Positions 1-5,851 of a stretch of DNA of 7,722 nt are shown piece after piece. A program made the position numbers and the translations under genes. The notes under the pieces are model-generated. The model did not search any database. It had not been told where the DNA came from and saw only the letters and a list, made by a program, of their open reading frames with translations. The stretch is from the NCBI GenBank assembly GCA_000715685.1, contig KL569423.1:109926-117647 (forward strand). The letters run 5' to 3'. This DNA is from Streptomyces lilacinus (GTDB taxonomy: Bacteria; Actinomycetota; Actinomycetes; Streptomycetales; Streptomycetaceae). Positions within the stretch are counted from its first letter, which is position 1; each line of letters starts with the position of its first letter.

Positions 1-565
1 GCTCCGCCTCGGGCCGCGGCGTCGCGAGCGCGTCGCGCAGCCGGCGCAACTCTCTTATCTGGCTGCCCACACCGATGAGCAGTGGCCGGATCCGTGCGGT
101 GAAGGCGAGCTCGCGCTCGCTGAAATCCGTCGGGCGGCCGAAGAGGACGGCACTGGGCAGGCCTTCGCGGGCGCCGGGCAGGGGCAGACCCATCTGCTGC
201 GACGACCCGCAGGTGCGGCGGGCCTCGAAGGACAGGTCCGTGTGGCGCCACCTGTCGCAGAGCTGGCTCATGGTGACCGGGGTGTCCCGCCCGGACATGA
301 GGTAGGGGACCAGGGGATGCCGCTGGCTCATGCGCTCCTGGATGACCTGCACGAGCGACTGCCCGAGCGACGAGGGCGACCACCCGTCGGCTTTTCCGGT
401 CCCTTCGTTCGGGCGGATTCCCGAGAGAATGACCGTGTTCGCGTCCAGGGCTTCATGCAACTGTTCGGCGATCAACGACCATGAGGAGTACGGGTCGTCG
501 TGCTGGAGGACCGCGGCGACGAGGTCGAGCATGCGCTCGTAATCCCGATTCGGAAGCTGCGACAT
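1..565 (-). CDS. LuxR-type transcriptional regulator, N-terminal sensory part (partial, runs off left edge)
   Basis: About 188 codons are visible, from ATG at 565 to the left window edge with no stop. The product begins MSQLPNRDYERMLDLV. It carries the pattern of the GAF-like N-terminal domain of actinobacterial single-component LuxR regulators: a central HPLVPYLMSGRDTPVTMSQL stretch, then CDRWRHTDLSFEARR, then a hydrophobic PLP...AVLFGR strand, then DFSERELAFTARIRPLL, which in this family leads into a linker and the DNA-binding helix-turn-helix. That last domain would lie beyond the left edge, so DNA binding is inferred. A GGGA lies about 10 nt before the ATG. A TTGACG hexamer on the minus strand (609-614) could be a -35 element, but I see no convincing -10. 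The gene lies downstream of the toxin on the same strand but is separated from it by two hairpins, so it is probably transcribed separately. The ligand and targets cannot be read from the sequence. Confidence 0.75.
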   Translation of the reverse strand, partial: MSQLPNRDYERMLDLVAAVLQHDDPYSSWSLIAEQLHEALDANTVILSGIRPNEGTGKADGWSPSSLGQSLVQVIQERMSQRHPLVPYLMSGRDTPVTMSQLCDRWRHTDLSFEARRTCGSSQQMGLPLPGAREGLPSAVLFGRPTDFSERELAFTARIRPLLIGVGSQIRELRRLRDALATPRPEAE

Positions 566-650
566 GGCTGCAGCATCCCAAATTCCCGCACGAGCGCCTC
601 GATATGGGCGTCAACTTCCGGCCGAAGACGTGGTGTTCATGAGGTCGGGC

Positions 651-681
651 GGTGGTCGCACAGCGATGGTGTGCGACCACC
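651..681 (-). terminator. Stem-loop terminator downstream of the toxin gene
   Basis: A perfect 12-bp inverted repeat (GGTGGTCGCACA at 651-662, its complement at 670-681) flanks a 7-nt loop. It lies about 52 nt beyond the toxin stop codon and before the LuxR gene. There is no T-tract, as is usual in streptomycetes. Confidence 0.65.
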
Positions 682-705
682 ACCCGGCCGGGTCACCGTT
701 CAGGG

Positions 706-727
706 GCCGCCGTTCCCGTACGGCGGC
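706..727 (-). terminator. Second GC-rich hairpin just after the toxin stop codon
   Basis: An 8-bp perfect stem (GCCGCCGT at 706-713, ACGGCGGC at 720-727) with a 6-nt loop starts 6 nt past the toxin stop. Together with the 651-681 hairpin it makes a tandem terminator between the toxin and the LuxR gene. Confidence 0.5.
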
Positions 728-733
728 GCGGGG

Positions 734-1758
734 TCAGTGACCGGGAACGAGGACCTTCTTGCCGTTCTGGTCCAGCGGGACCGGAATCGTCCTCAGACCG
801 GCGCCGCGCTTCTGACGGCCGTCGAGCGGCTTCTGCACCGCGTTGATGCTGAGCGAGACGCCCTGACCACCGGTGAATTTCCCGCTCGCGAAGGCGTTGA
901 CGCCGTTCGACGTGATCTCGTAGCCCGTCGTGTCGACGATCCCGTGCGTCTGGCAGTCGCGGAAGACCTCCTCGACGGGGACGAACCAGAGCCAGTGGTT
1001 GTCACCGTCGTGATTGAGGTCGACCTTCTCGTTGAACCAGATCGCCACGTTTCCCGTCAGGGTGACGGTGGCCGTCCAGTCGATGTCGTACTTCTGCGTG
1101 CCGACCACCAGCGACGCCTCGACGAGCGACTTCGCCGGAATCTTGAGGGGGAGATCGACGCTCCAGTTCTGCGTCTCCTTGTGCGAGAACTCCTGCGTGG
1201 AGGAGAGGCTCGCCTCGATCGACGTGGTCTCGCTGACCTTGGCGACCGCCGGGATCTCCGCGGAGACCTCCATCGTGACGCCGACCTTCAGCGATTCCGT
1301 CACCGAGATCCGCAGGTCCTGCTCGGTCGTCTTGCTCTGCTTGTACGTGACGAGCTGTTCGACCTCGGTGCCGTTGCGGTAATTGGTGGACACGGAGGTG
1401 ACCTGCCCCGGCACGGGGGACGGGGCACTGGGGTCGTAGGCGATGCCGCTGTACTTCGTGGCGACCTGGTGCTGGTGGTAATCGCCGAGGGCGCTCTGCT
1501 TCCCGTAATCCGTGGAAGCGGTGAAGCGACAGCCGTTGGACTTCGGGAACCGCTCCCGAGCCATCCACTTCCCCCACTCGTCCGTTATCTCCTGCAGCGA
1601 GCGCGCGGCGCCCCTGCTCTGCGGGGAACCCTGCGGGGAGCTCTGCGGGCGCGGAGCGGCATTCGCGGAAGCCCTGTCGCGAGGGATACGGGAACGGCCG
1701 CGGCTGCTCCGATGGCGGGGGCGAGAGTGAGAACGCGGCGTCTCGAGAGATGACTCAT
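734..1758 (-). CDS. Secreted aerolysin-like (ETX/MTX2-type) beta-pore-forming toxin, interrupted by a one-base frameshift after the signal peptide
   Basis: The toxin body reads from about 1672 down to TGA at 734-736. It has the alternating, Ser/Thr-rich beta-strand pattern of the ETX/MTX2 branch of aerolysin-like toxins: QSKTTEQDLRISVTESLKVG, an amphipathic insertion-loop region rich in V/S/T/E (about residues 156-190 of the restored protein), QNWSVDLPLKIPAKS (the family's 'Pp.t' type turn), then long strands including DWTATVTLTGNVAIWF. Such toxins oligomerise and insert a beta-barrel into target membranes. The gene's natural start is ATG 1758, with AAGAAGG (1770-1776) 11 nt upstream. It encodes MSHLSRRRVLTLAPAIGAA..., a twin-arginine-like signal peptide (SRRRVL then a hydrophobic core). 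That frame stops soon after, whereas the toxin frame has no plausible start or signal. Adding one G to the GGG at 1672-1674 joins them as ...SLATG-ASANA-APRPQ..., giving a normal AxA cleavage site and about 341 residues. The frameshift is either a real inactivating mutation or an assembly error. The family call is by pattern, not alignment; the target is unknown. Confidence 0.72.
1672..1674 (-). other. Frameshift site in the toxin gene (GGG run, one G short)
   Basis: On the minus strand the signal-peptide frame reads GCG ACA GGG CTT, while the toxin frame reads AGG GCT TCC GCG AAT GCC. One additional G here restores a single reading frame across the signal cleavage region. No obvious slippery heptamer or downstream pseudoknot argues for programmed frameshifting. 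Confidence 0.7.
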
Positions 1759-1854
1759 TGAATTCCGTACCTTCTTGCGGTCGTGGGGGACAGCGGGATG
1801 CGGATCGCGCGAAATCGCTTGGTAAGCAATGGAATCGGCGATCGCCCCCGCTGC

Positions 1855-1874
1855 CTAGGGACTTTAGTCCCGAA
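1855..1874. promoter_or_regulatory. DosR/DevR-like response-regulator box upstream of the toxin
   Basis: A perfect 14-bp dyad GGGACTTTAGTCCC (1858-1871) sits in an intergenic region. Read on the minus strand, the 20-mer matches the published mycobacterial DosR (DevR) consensus TTSGGGACTWWAGTCCCSAA at 18 of 20 positions; the two mismatches are in the outer half of one arm. The box centre is about 106 bp upstream of the toxin ATG at 1758. Known of the family: DosR is a NarL/FixJ response regulator of hypoxia and nitric-oxide responses, and streptomycetes carry homologues. Inferred: a DevR-type regulator controls the toxin, or the plus-strand gene starting at 2142. No clear -10 element was identified beside it. 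Confidence 0.7.
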
Positions 1875-1929
1875 AGCCCCATCCGCAACAGGAGTGCACA
1901 TCCGTCACTTCGGTTTTCCTGGTGGCGAG

Positions 1930-2145
1930 ATGGGGTTCGCGCCCGTCGTGGAGCCCGGCATCCGGAGGGCCCCCGGTCGACGCGGAGACCGGCAAGAGAT
2001 CGCCGGCCTGGAGCCGGTCCTCGTCGCCCACGCCACTCACCCGTCCGACGAGTGGCCCGCCTCGCGCGTCATCCTCCGGGATATTGGAGATATGCCTCTA
2101 GAACGAAGACGTGGGCTCGCGAGCCCGGCGACCATGAGTTCGTGA
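1930..2145 (+). CDS. Possible small ORF or coding remnant overlapping the start of the membrane protein gene
   Basis: This frame encodes about 71 residues from ATG 1930 (MGFAPVVEPGIRRAPGRRGD...), within a longer open frame that begins further upstream. Between about 1924 and 2079 nearly all third codon positions are G or C, as in real genes of this GC class; after 2080 the bias breaks down (GAT ATT GGA GAT, then CTA GAA CGA AGA CGT). It ends with TGA at 2143-2145, overlapping the GTG start at 2142 by four bases (GTGA). No domain is recognised, no good ribosome-binding site precedes 1930, and there is no signal peptide. It may be a genuine small gene, a decayed gene end, or chance. Confidence 0.22.
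   Translation: MGFAPVVEPGIRRAPGRRGDRQEIAGLEPVLVAHATHPSDEWPASRVILRDIGDMPLERRRGLASPATMSS
2113..2126. promoter_or_regulatory. Perfect 14-bp palindrome before the membrane protein gene
   Basis: GGGCTCGCGAGCCC is a perfect palindrome ending 15 bp before the GTG start at 2142. It could be an operator half-site pair, or form a hairpin in the 5' leader that affects initiation. With no recognisable promoter around it, its function is open. Confidence 0.35.
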
Positions 2146-2708
2146 GCATCGATCAGAAGACCTTCGCCCCCGCCGACGCCGGCCGCCACGCCCCGGCCGC
2201 CGACCCGGTGCCGCCTCCGGAAGGATGGGCGGTCCGCGCCGCACACCTGACGGTCGCCTGCGTCCTGCCCTCGAGCCTGTGGCGTGTGGCCCTGGCGGTC
2301 GGCGTGCCCCTTGGGTACAGCGTGGAAGCGCTGCGAGAGGACTTCCATTCCCCCGGCTGGGGCACGGCCTACATGCTCGGCCTCAGTCTGTTGTCCGAAG
2401 CCCTCGCGTTCCTCGCCCTCGGGCTCGTACGTCCCTGGGGCGAGGTCATGCCGCGTTGGATCCCCGTAGTGGGCGGCCGCAGGGTCGTACCGACGGCAGT
2501 CGTGACCGCCGCCGCGATCGGCGCAACGCTCCTCACGCTGCTCTTCACCCTGCTGCCCATCGCGCAACTCCTCCTCCTGGAGGGCGACCGCGACCTCCAG
2601 GGCGGCTGGCTCTGGCTCATGCGCGCCTGCTACCTCCCCCTGATGGCCTGGGGACCTCTGCTCGCGAGCGTCACCGTCTCGTACCACCGACGGCACCGTC
2701 CCCGCTGA
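2142..2708 (+). CDS. Four-helix membrane protein, paralogue of the 5851-6375 product (family not recognised)
   Basis: The product has 188 residues from GTG 2142, chosen because it is the only usable start before the conserved part; the upstream codons in this frame look non-coding. There is no strong ribosome-binding site. A polar Pro/Ala-rich N-terminus (about 1-30) is followed by four hydrophobic segments, roughly 31-56, 76-96, 115-145 and 156-180. Conserved with the paralogue are LPSSLWR near the end of helix 1, PGW before helix 2, LGLVRPWGEVMPRWIPVVGG with an RRV following between helices 2 and 3, and CYLPLMAWGPLLASVTV in helix 4. It ends in a basic tail (HRRHRPR) that predicts a cytoplasmic C-terminus. 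The invariant Trp/Pro/Gly residues and the Arg at PSxLWR suggest a structured family rather than a random hydrophobic protein. I assign no function. Unlike its paralogue it is not next to a secreted-protein gene. It converges on the oxygenase/EF-hand gene with a 33-bp gap. Confidence 0.75.
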   Translation: MSIDQKTFAPADAGRHAPAADPVPPPEGWAVRAAHLTVACVLPSSLWRVALAVGVPLGYSVEALREDFHSPGWGTAYMLGLSLLSEALAFLALGLVRPWGEVMPRWIPVVGGRRVVPTAVVTAAAIGATLLTLLFTLLPIAQLLLLEGDRDLQGGWLWLMRACYLPLMAWGPLLASVTVSYHRRHRPR

Positions 2709-2710
2709 AG

Positions 2711-2750
2711 CGCCCCCGTGGAGGCGCCGTCACGGCCCTCCTCAGGGGCG
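2711..2750. terminator. Bidirectional terminator between convergent genes
   Basis: An extended hairpin has three stacked stems: CGCCCC (2711-2716) with GGGGCG (2745-2750), GGAGG (2720-2724) with CCTCC (2737-2741), and GCCG (2726-2729) with CGGC (2733-2736), around a TCA loop. It begins 3 nt after the stop of the plus-strand membrane protein gene. It also contains the stop codon of the minus-strand oxygenase/EF-hand gene (2742-2744, in an internal loop), so it probably serves both genes. Confidence 0.65.
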
Positions 2751-4163
2751 GCCGAGCAACTGGCTGCCCGCGACGCTGTTGCTTCGAGCCGTGAAGAACT
2801 CCGTGAAGCCCCGCACGAACTCGGACTCCGTCAGCCGGCCGTCCCCGTCCCGGTCGAGCTGCCGGAAGCCGTGCGACAACTCGGCCGGATGCACCCGCGA
2901 ACCACCGAAGACCGCTCGGTACTCGTCCGCGTCGAGGTAGCCGTTGCCGTCGGTGTCCGCGGCACGGAAGACGGCACGTACCGCCACGTGCAGTCCACGC
3001 TCCAGATAGCTGGGATCGCGGTCGCAGCCCGCGAGGGTGGCGGCCACGAACTCCGCCTTGTTGACGCGTCCGTCGCCGTCGGCGTCCATGGTGGCGCGGA
3101 TCTGGTCCCACCAGGTGTCGAAGGCCGCGTAGACCTCGGCCTCCTGCTTCTCGGTGAGCTCCAGCTGCCAGCAGACGTTGTGCGCCATGGCCCGGAGGTC
3201 CTGGGCGTCGACGTGGCCGTCGCCGGTCTGGTCGAGGACCTGGTGGAAAAAGGCGTCCAGCCTGGGCCGGCGTGCGTCGCGGCGCCGCTTCCTCGAGCTC
3301 GGGTCGGGTGCGGGCGCCGATGCGTCAACCGCCGGAGCCGCAGGGGCGCTCCCGGACCCGTCCGACGGGTACCGGTACCGCCAACGGTCCGGCAGCCGGA
3401 CCATCAGGTGGCGCAGGCCGTGGTGCAGGGCCCACGACAGCAGCGCCGCGCGCCGTGTACGGGCCAGGCCGAAGCGCGCCCTGAACGCCGGCGGCAGGTC
3501 CGCGAGGGTCAGCGAGGACACCGTCCGGGCGATCAGCGCGCGGAGAAGCGGCCAAGCGGGACCGACGAAGCGCAGCCGGCGGGGGCGGGGAGCCTCGCGG
3601 AGCATGTCGAACAACAGGTAGCGGGCCTCCGCGCCGAACTCCAACCGCTCACGGATCATGGCCTCGACGTACGCGGGAACGTCCTCGGCGGTCGGTGGCA
3701 GGACGTCCTCGGGGAGCTCGAACTCCGCGCAGACCTCCCGGAACTCCGCGTAGAGCAGGGACTTCTCCTCGGCCGAGAACGGGTCGCCCGACAGCTCCCG
3801 CATCGCCACGACCGATTCGTAGAGGGTGACCAGGACCCAGGCCCGGACCGCCGGATCGTGCGCCGTGTAGGCCCGGCCCTCCTCATCCGTGCCGTTGATC
3901 CGCTGGTGCGACCGGTTCAGCCGGGCGACCTCGCGGCGGAGGGCCTCCCGGTCGGCGAAGATGAGGCGCCGCCCGCTCCCCATGGTGTGCTCGAGTCTGC
4001 GCCAGGGGTGCGCACGGTACGTGGAATAGCGGGCTGTCCCCGCGGCGACGACTGGATGCGCCGTCTGTAGAACCAGCAGGCGCCACGCGACGAGGGCGAT
4101 GCGCCACTCGCCGAGGTTGCTCCGCAGCAGGGAGCCGGGCGCGGGAAGGGTGCTGCTGTCCAT
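2742..4163 (-). CDS. MpaB/DUF2236-type oxygenase domain fused to four C-terminal EF-hands
   Basis: The product has 473 residues from ATG 4163, chosen because GGGAG (4171-4175) lies 7 nt upstream; a longer TTG start at 4217 has no ribosome-binding site. Residues about 14-265 match the oxygenase-MpaB (DUF2236) family, related to fungal MpaB and rubber/latex-clearing oxygenases: LVLQTAHPVVAAGTARYSTY, HPWRRLEHT, LNRSHQRINGTDEEGRAYTA and AWVLVTLYES. The conserved histidines there (for example H36, H52, H86 and H102) are candidate haem or metal ligands. After a Pro/Ala/Ser and Arg/Lys-rich linker (about 266-300) come four canonical 12-residue EF-hand loops: D311-D322, D360-E371, D403-E414 and D437-E448, each with DxDG or TGDG cores and a hydrophobic residue at position 8. 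The spacing resembles bacterial calerythrin-like four-EF-hand proteins. There is no signal peptide or clear membrane helix, so it is probably cytoplasmic. Inferred: calcium may regulate the oxygenase. The substrate is unknown. The open frame is continuous across the junction. Confidence 0.85.
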   Translation of the reverse strand: MDSSTLPAPGSLLRSNLGEWRIALVAWRLLVLQTAHPVVAAGTARYSTYRAHPWRRLEHTMGSGRRLIFADREALRREVARLNRSHQRINGTDEEGRAYTAHDPAVRAWVLVTLYESVVAMRELSGDPFSAEEKSLLYAEFREVCAEFELPEDVLPPTAEDVPAYVEAMIRERLEFGAEARYLLFDMLREAPRPRRLRFVGPAWPLLRALIARTVSSLTLADLPPAFRARFGLARTRRAALLSWALHHGLRHLMVRLPDRWRYRYPSDGSGSAPAAPAVDASAPAPDPSSRKRRRDARRPRLDAFFHQVLDQTGDGHVDAQDLRAMAHNVCWQLELTEKQEAEVYAAFDTWWDQIRATMDADGDGRVNKAEFVAATLAGCDRDPSYLERGLHVAVRAVFRAADTDGNGYLDADEYRAVFGGSRVHPAELSHGFRQLDRDGDGRLTESEFVRGFTEFFTARSNSVAGSQLLGRP

Positions 4164-4170
4164 AGTGGGT

Positions 4171-4175
4171 CTCCC
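4171..4175 (-). promoter_or_regulatory. Ribosome-binding site fixing the oxygenase/EF-hand start
   Basis: GGGAG on the minus strand lies 7 nt before ATG 4163. It favours this start over the in-frame TTG at 4217, which would add 18 residues with no family resemblance. Confidence 0.6.
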
Positions 4176-4254
4176 GAGAGGCCGTTCGGGTGTATGGACA
4201 GTCCAACGATCCGACAAGTACGAGGAAACGCCGGTGGGCGGCCGGCGAACGCGC

Positions 4255-4285
4255 GTGGTCCCGGCTCCACCGGAGCCGGGACCAC
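4255..4285 (-). terminator. Strong stem-loop terminator downstream of the permease
   Basis: A perfect 14-bp stem (GTGGTCCCGGCTCC at 4255-4268 and its complement at 4272-4285) with an ACC loop starts 37 nt past the permease stop codon. Its placement supports the stop at 4323-4325 as the true 3' end of the permease gene, even though sequence just inside that end is corrupted. Confidence 0.75.
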
Positions 4286-4322
4286 AGACGGTGTCATTGA
4301 ATCGGAAGGAGGCGGCCGCCCC

Positions 4323-5702
4323 TCAGCGGGCCGCGACGGCGGTGCGCTGCCGGACGTGTATAAGAGACAGGTACAGCTGCACCCGGGTGTCGGTGTCGAG
4401 GGTCATCAGGATCAGCACCCCGACCACGCCGGCCAGCGTCACCCACGTGAGGAACGGGAAGCCCCACATGCGCACCACCAGCTTCTCCGGTGCCTCGCGC
4501 TCCAGCCGGCGGCGCAGCAGCAGCTGCGAGGCGGCGATGAAGCCCCACACGACGAGGACCGACGCCCCCACCATGTTCAGCAGCCATGCGAAGACGGTGG
4601 TGGGCCACCAGTACGACAGGAGGACGGCGACGAAGCCGAACGCGGACGACGCGAGCACCGCACGGCGCGGGACCCGGCCGGAGACCTTGCCCAGGGCCTT
4701 GGGTCCCTGGCCGCGCGCGACCAGCGAGTAGGCCATGCGCGAGGAGCCGTAGATGTTGGCGTTCATCGCGGACAACAGGGCGATCAGGATGACCACGTTC
4801 ATGATCTGACCGCCCGCGGGGACGCCGAGGTGGTCGAGCACGGCGGCGTACGGACCGTGCTCCGTGACGGCCTTGCTGTGCCACGGGACCAGCGTCACGA
4901 TCACCAGCATCGAGCCGATGTAGACGATGCCGATCCGCCACATCGTCGTCTTCACGGCCTTGGCCACGCCTCGCTCCGGGTCCTCGGACTCGGCGGCGGC
5001 GATGGTCACGGTCTCCAGGCCGCCGTAGGCGACGACCGAGGCGAGGACTCCCGTCAGCAGTCCGTCGGCGCCGTTCGGCAGGAAACCGCCGTCGTGGAGG
5101 AGGTGCGCGGTGCCGGGGGAGTCGGTGCCGGGCAGAACGCCCAGGACGGCCAGCGTGCCGAGGACCAGGAAGAGCGCGATCGCGCCGATCTTCAGGGCGG
5201 CGAACCAGAACTCGAGCTCGCCGAAGTTCGAGACCGCGGCCAGGTTGGTGCCGCAGAAGACCGCCATGAAGATCAGCACCCACATCCAGGACGGAGTGCC
5301 CGGGAACCAGCTCTGCACGATGTGCGCCGCGCCGATCGCCTCGACCGCGACGCCCACGACCAGCAGGGTCCAGAACATCCAGCCTGCGGTGAAGCCGGCC
5401 CACGGGCCGATGGCGCGATCGGCGTGGACGGAGAAGGAGCCGGAGGCCGGGTTGGCGGCGGACATCTCGCCGAGCATCCGCATCACGAACATCACGAGCA
5501 GGCCGGACACGGCGTACGCGAGCACGATCGACGGGCCGGCGGCGGCGATGCCGGCGCCGGAGCCCACGAAGAGGCCCGCGCCGATGACGCCACCGAGGGC
5601 GATCATCGAAAGGTGCCGCTGCTTGAGTCCGTTCGACAGCGGAGAGCCCTGCTGTGCGGGGCTCTCCGTCATCGGGGGAGGCGACGGGAGTGTCCGGCTC
5701 AT
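4323..5702 (-). CDS. APC-superfamily amino-acid permease (GABA/amino-acid permease type), C-terminus disrupted by adapter sequence
   Basis: The product has 459 residues as read from ATG 5702; AGG lies 9 nt upstream, and the alternatives at 5753 (TTG) and 5672 have no better signal. It is an inner-membrane proton-coupled amino-acid importer of the AAT family by motif: LSMIALGGVIGAGLFVGSG (residues 31-49) covers the helix-1 substrate-binding loop, and GGLETVTIAAAESEDPERG (about 227-245) is the helix-6 signature and the following acidic/Pro motif. Eleven hydrophobic segments can be counted, the last near WGFPFLTWVTLAGVVGVLIL. The twelfth helix expected in this family is missing. After RVQLY (to residue 444) come LSLIH (445-449), encoded exactly by the adapter at 4356-4370, then a short VRQRTAVAAR tail, which is probably the authentic end. 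The native gene is therefore likely some tens of residues longer. The substrate cannot be chosen from sequence alone. Confidence 0.85.
   Translation of the reverse strand: MSRTLPSPPPMTESPAQQGSPLSNGLKQRHLSMIALGGVIGAGLFVGSGAGIAAAGPSIVLAYAVSGLLVMFVMRMLGEMSAANPASGSFSVHADRAIGPWAGFTAGWMFWTLLVVGVAVEAIGAAHIVQSWFPGTPSWMWVLIFMAVFCGTNLAAVSNFGELEFWFAALKIGAIALFLVLGTLAVLGVLPGTDSPGTAHLLHDGGFLPNGADGLLTGVLASVVAYGGLETVTIAAAESEDPERGVAKAVKTTMWRIGIVYIGSMLVIVTLVPWHSKAVTEHGPYAAVLDHLGVPAGGQIMNVVILIALLSAMNANIYGSSRMAYSLVARGQGPKALGKVSGRVPRRAVLASSAFGFVAVLLSYWWPTTVFAWLLNMVGASVLVVWGFIAASQLLLRRRLEREAPEKLVVRMWGFPFLTWVTLAGVVGVLILMTLDTDTRVQLYLSLIHVRQRTAVAAR
4356..4370. other. Nextera/Tn5 mosaic-end adapter remnant (assembly artefact)
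   Basis: GTGTATAAGAGACAG is identical to the last 15 bases of the 19-bp Tn5 mosaic end used in tagmentation libraries; the four preceding bases match at two positions. The plus-strand translation gives VYKRQ and CIRDR, peptides typical of adapter-contaminated assemblies. It falls inside the permease where the last membrane helix should be, and no transposon surrounds it. Confidence 0.88.
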
Positions 5703-5775
5703 GGTCGTACCTGTCCAATATGCGAGATCGGGGGAAGCCTCGAGTATGAGCAAGCGGACCGAGGCCTGCCCCGTC

Positions 5776-5792
5776 CGTCCGATATCCGGACG
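5776..5792. promoter_or_regulatory. Inverted repeat in the permease upstream region
   Basis: CGTCCG-ATATC-CGGACG forms a 6-bp dyad centred on GATATC, about 75-90 bp upstream of the permease start, in the 148-bp gap after the membrane protein gene. It is a candidate operator. No regulator family is recognised from it. Confidence 0.35.
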
Positions 5793-5800
5793 TTCTCTTC

Positions 5801-5851
5801 ACGCAGTGTGATCGCGACGCGGCGGACGCTTGCCGAACGTGATCACTGCGT
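5801..5851 (-). terminator. Long-loop inverted repeat at the end of the membrane protein gene
   Basis: ACGCAGTG (5801-5808) pairs with CACTGCGT (5844-5851), the latter touching the stop codon at 5851-5853. The 35-nt loop contains a small GGC/GCC stem. It may act as a weak terminator for the upstream two-gene operon or as a spaced protein-binding site. Confidence 0.3.

Noticed and set aside
49..60. Second adapter-like stretch (TCTCTTATCTGG-type) near the left edge
   Set aside because: Only eight bases match the mosaic end, and the LuxR regulator frame reads through it as the normal SQIRELRR helix.
1617..1649. Short tandem repeat of a CTGCGGGGA-like unit in the toxin gene
   Set aside because: Only about three imperfect copies occur, encoding a Ser/Pro/Gln linker; not long enough to call a repeat array.
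1672..1680. Programmed ribosomal frameshifting in the toxin gene
   Set aside because: No slippery heptamer or obvious stimulatory structure was found. A one-base deletion or sequence error is simpler.
500..1753. A 417-codon open frame on the plus strand
   Set aside because: It is antisense to the toxin gene, made of Arg/Asp/Val/Leu-rich low-complexity text typical of the complementary strand in GC-rich DNA, and has no domain resemblance.
1973..1992. CCGGTC...GACCGG inverted repeat
   Set aside because: A 6-bp stem with an 8-nt spacer in GC-rich DNA is expected by chance, and it lies within a possibly coding stretch.
1758..2141. N-terminal extension of the 2142 membrane protein to an ATG at 1758
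   Set aside because: The extra 128 residues are Arg/Pro-rich with poor codon bias in that frame, and the paralogue begins near the hydrophobic part, so GTG 2142 was preferred.
2718..4070. A 450-codon plus-strand frame opposite the oxygenase/EF-hand gene
   Set aside because: The minus strand shows four exact EF-hand loops and MpaB motifs, so the plus-strand frame is a shadow.
4164..4217. Upstream TTG start for the oxygenase/EF-hand gene at 4217
   Set aside because: There is no ribosome-binding site before it, whereas GGGAG sits 7 nt before ATG 4163.
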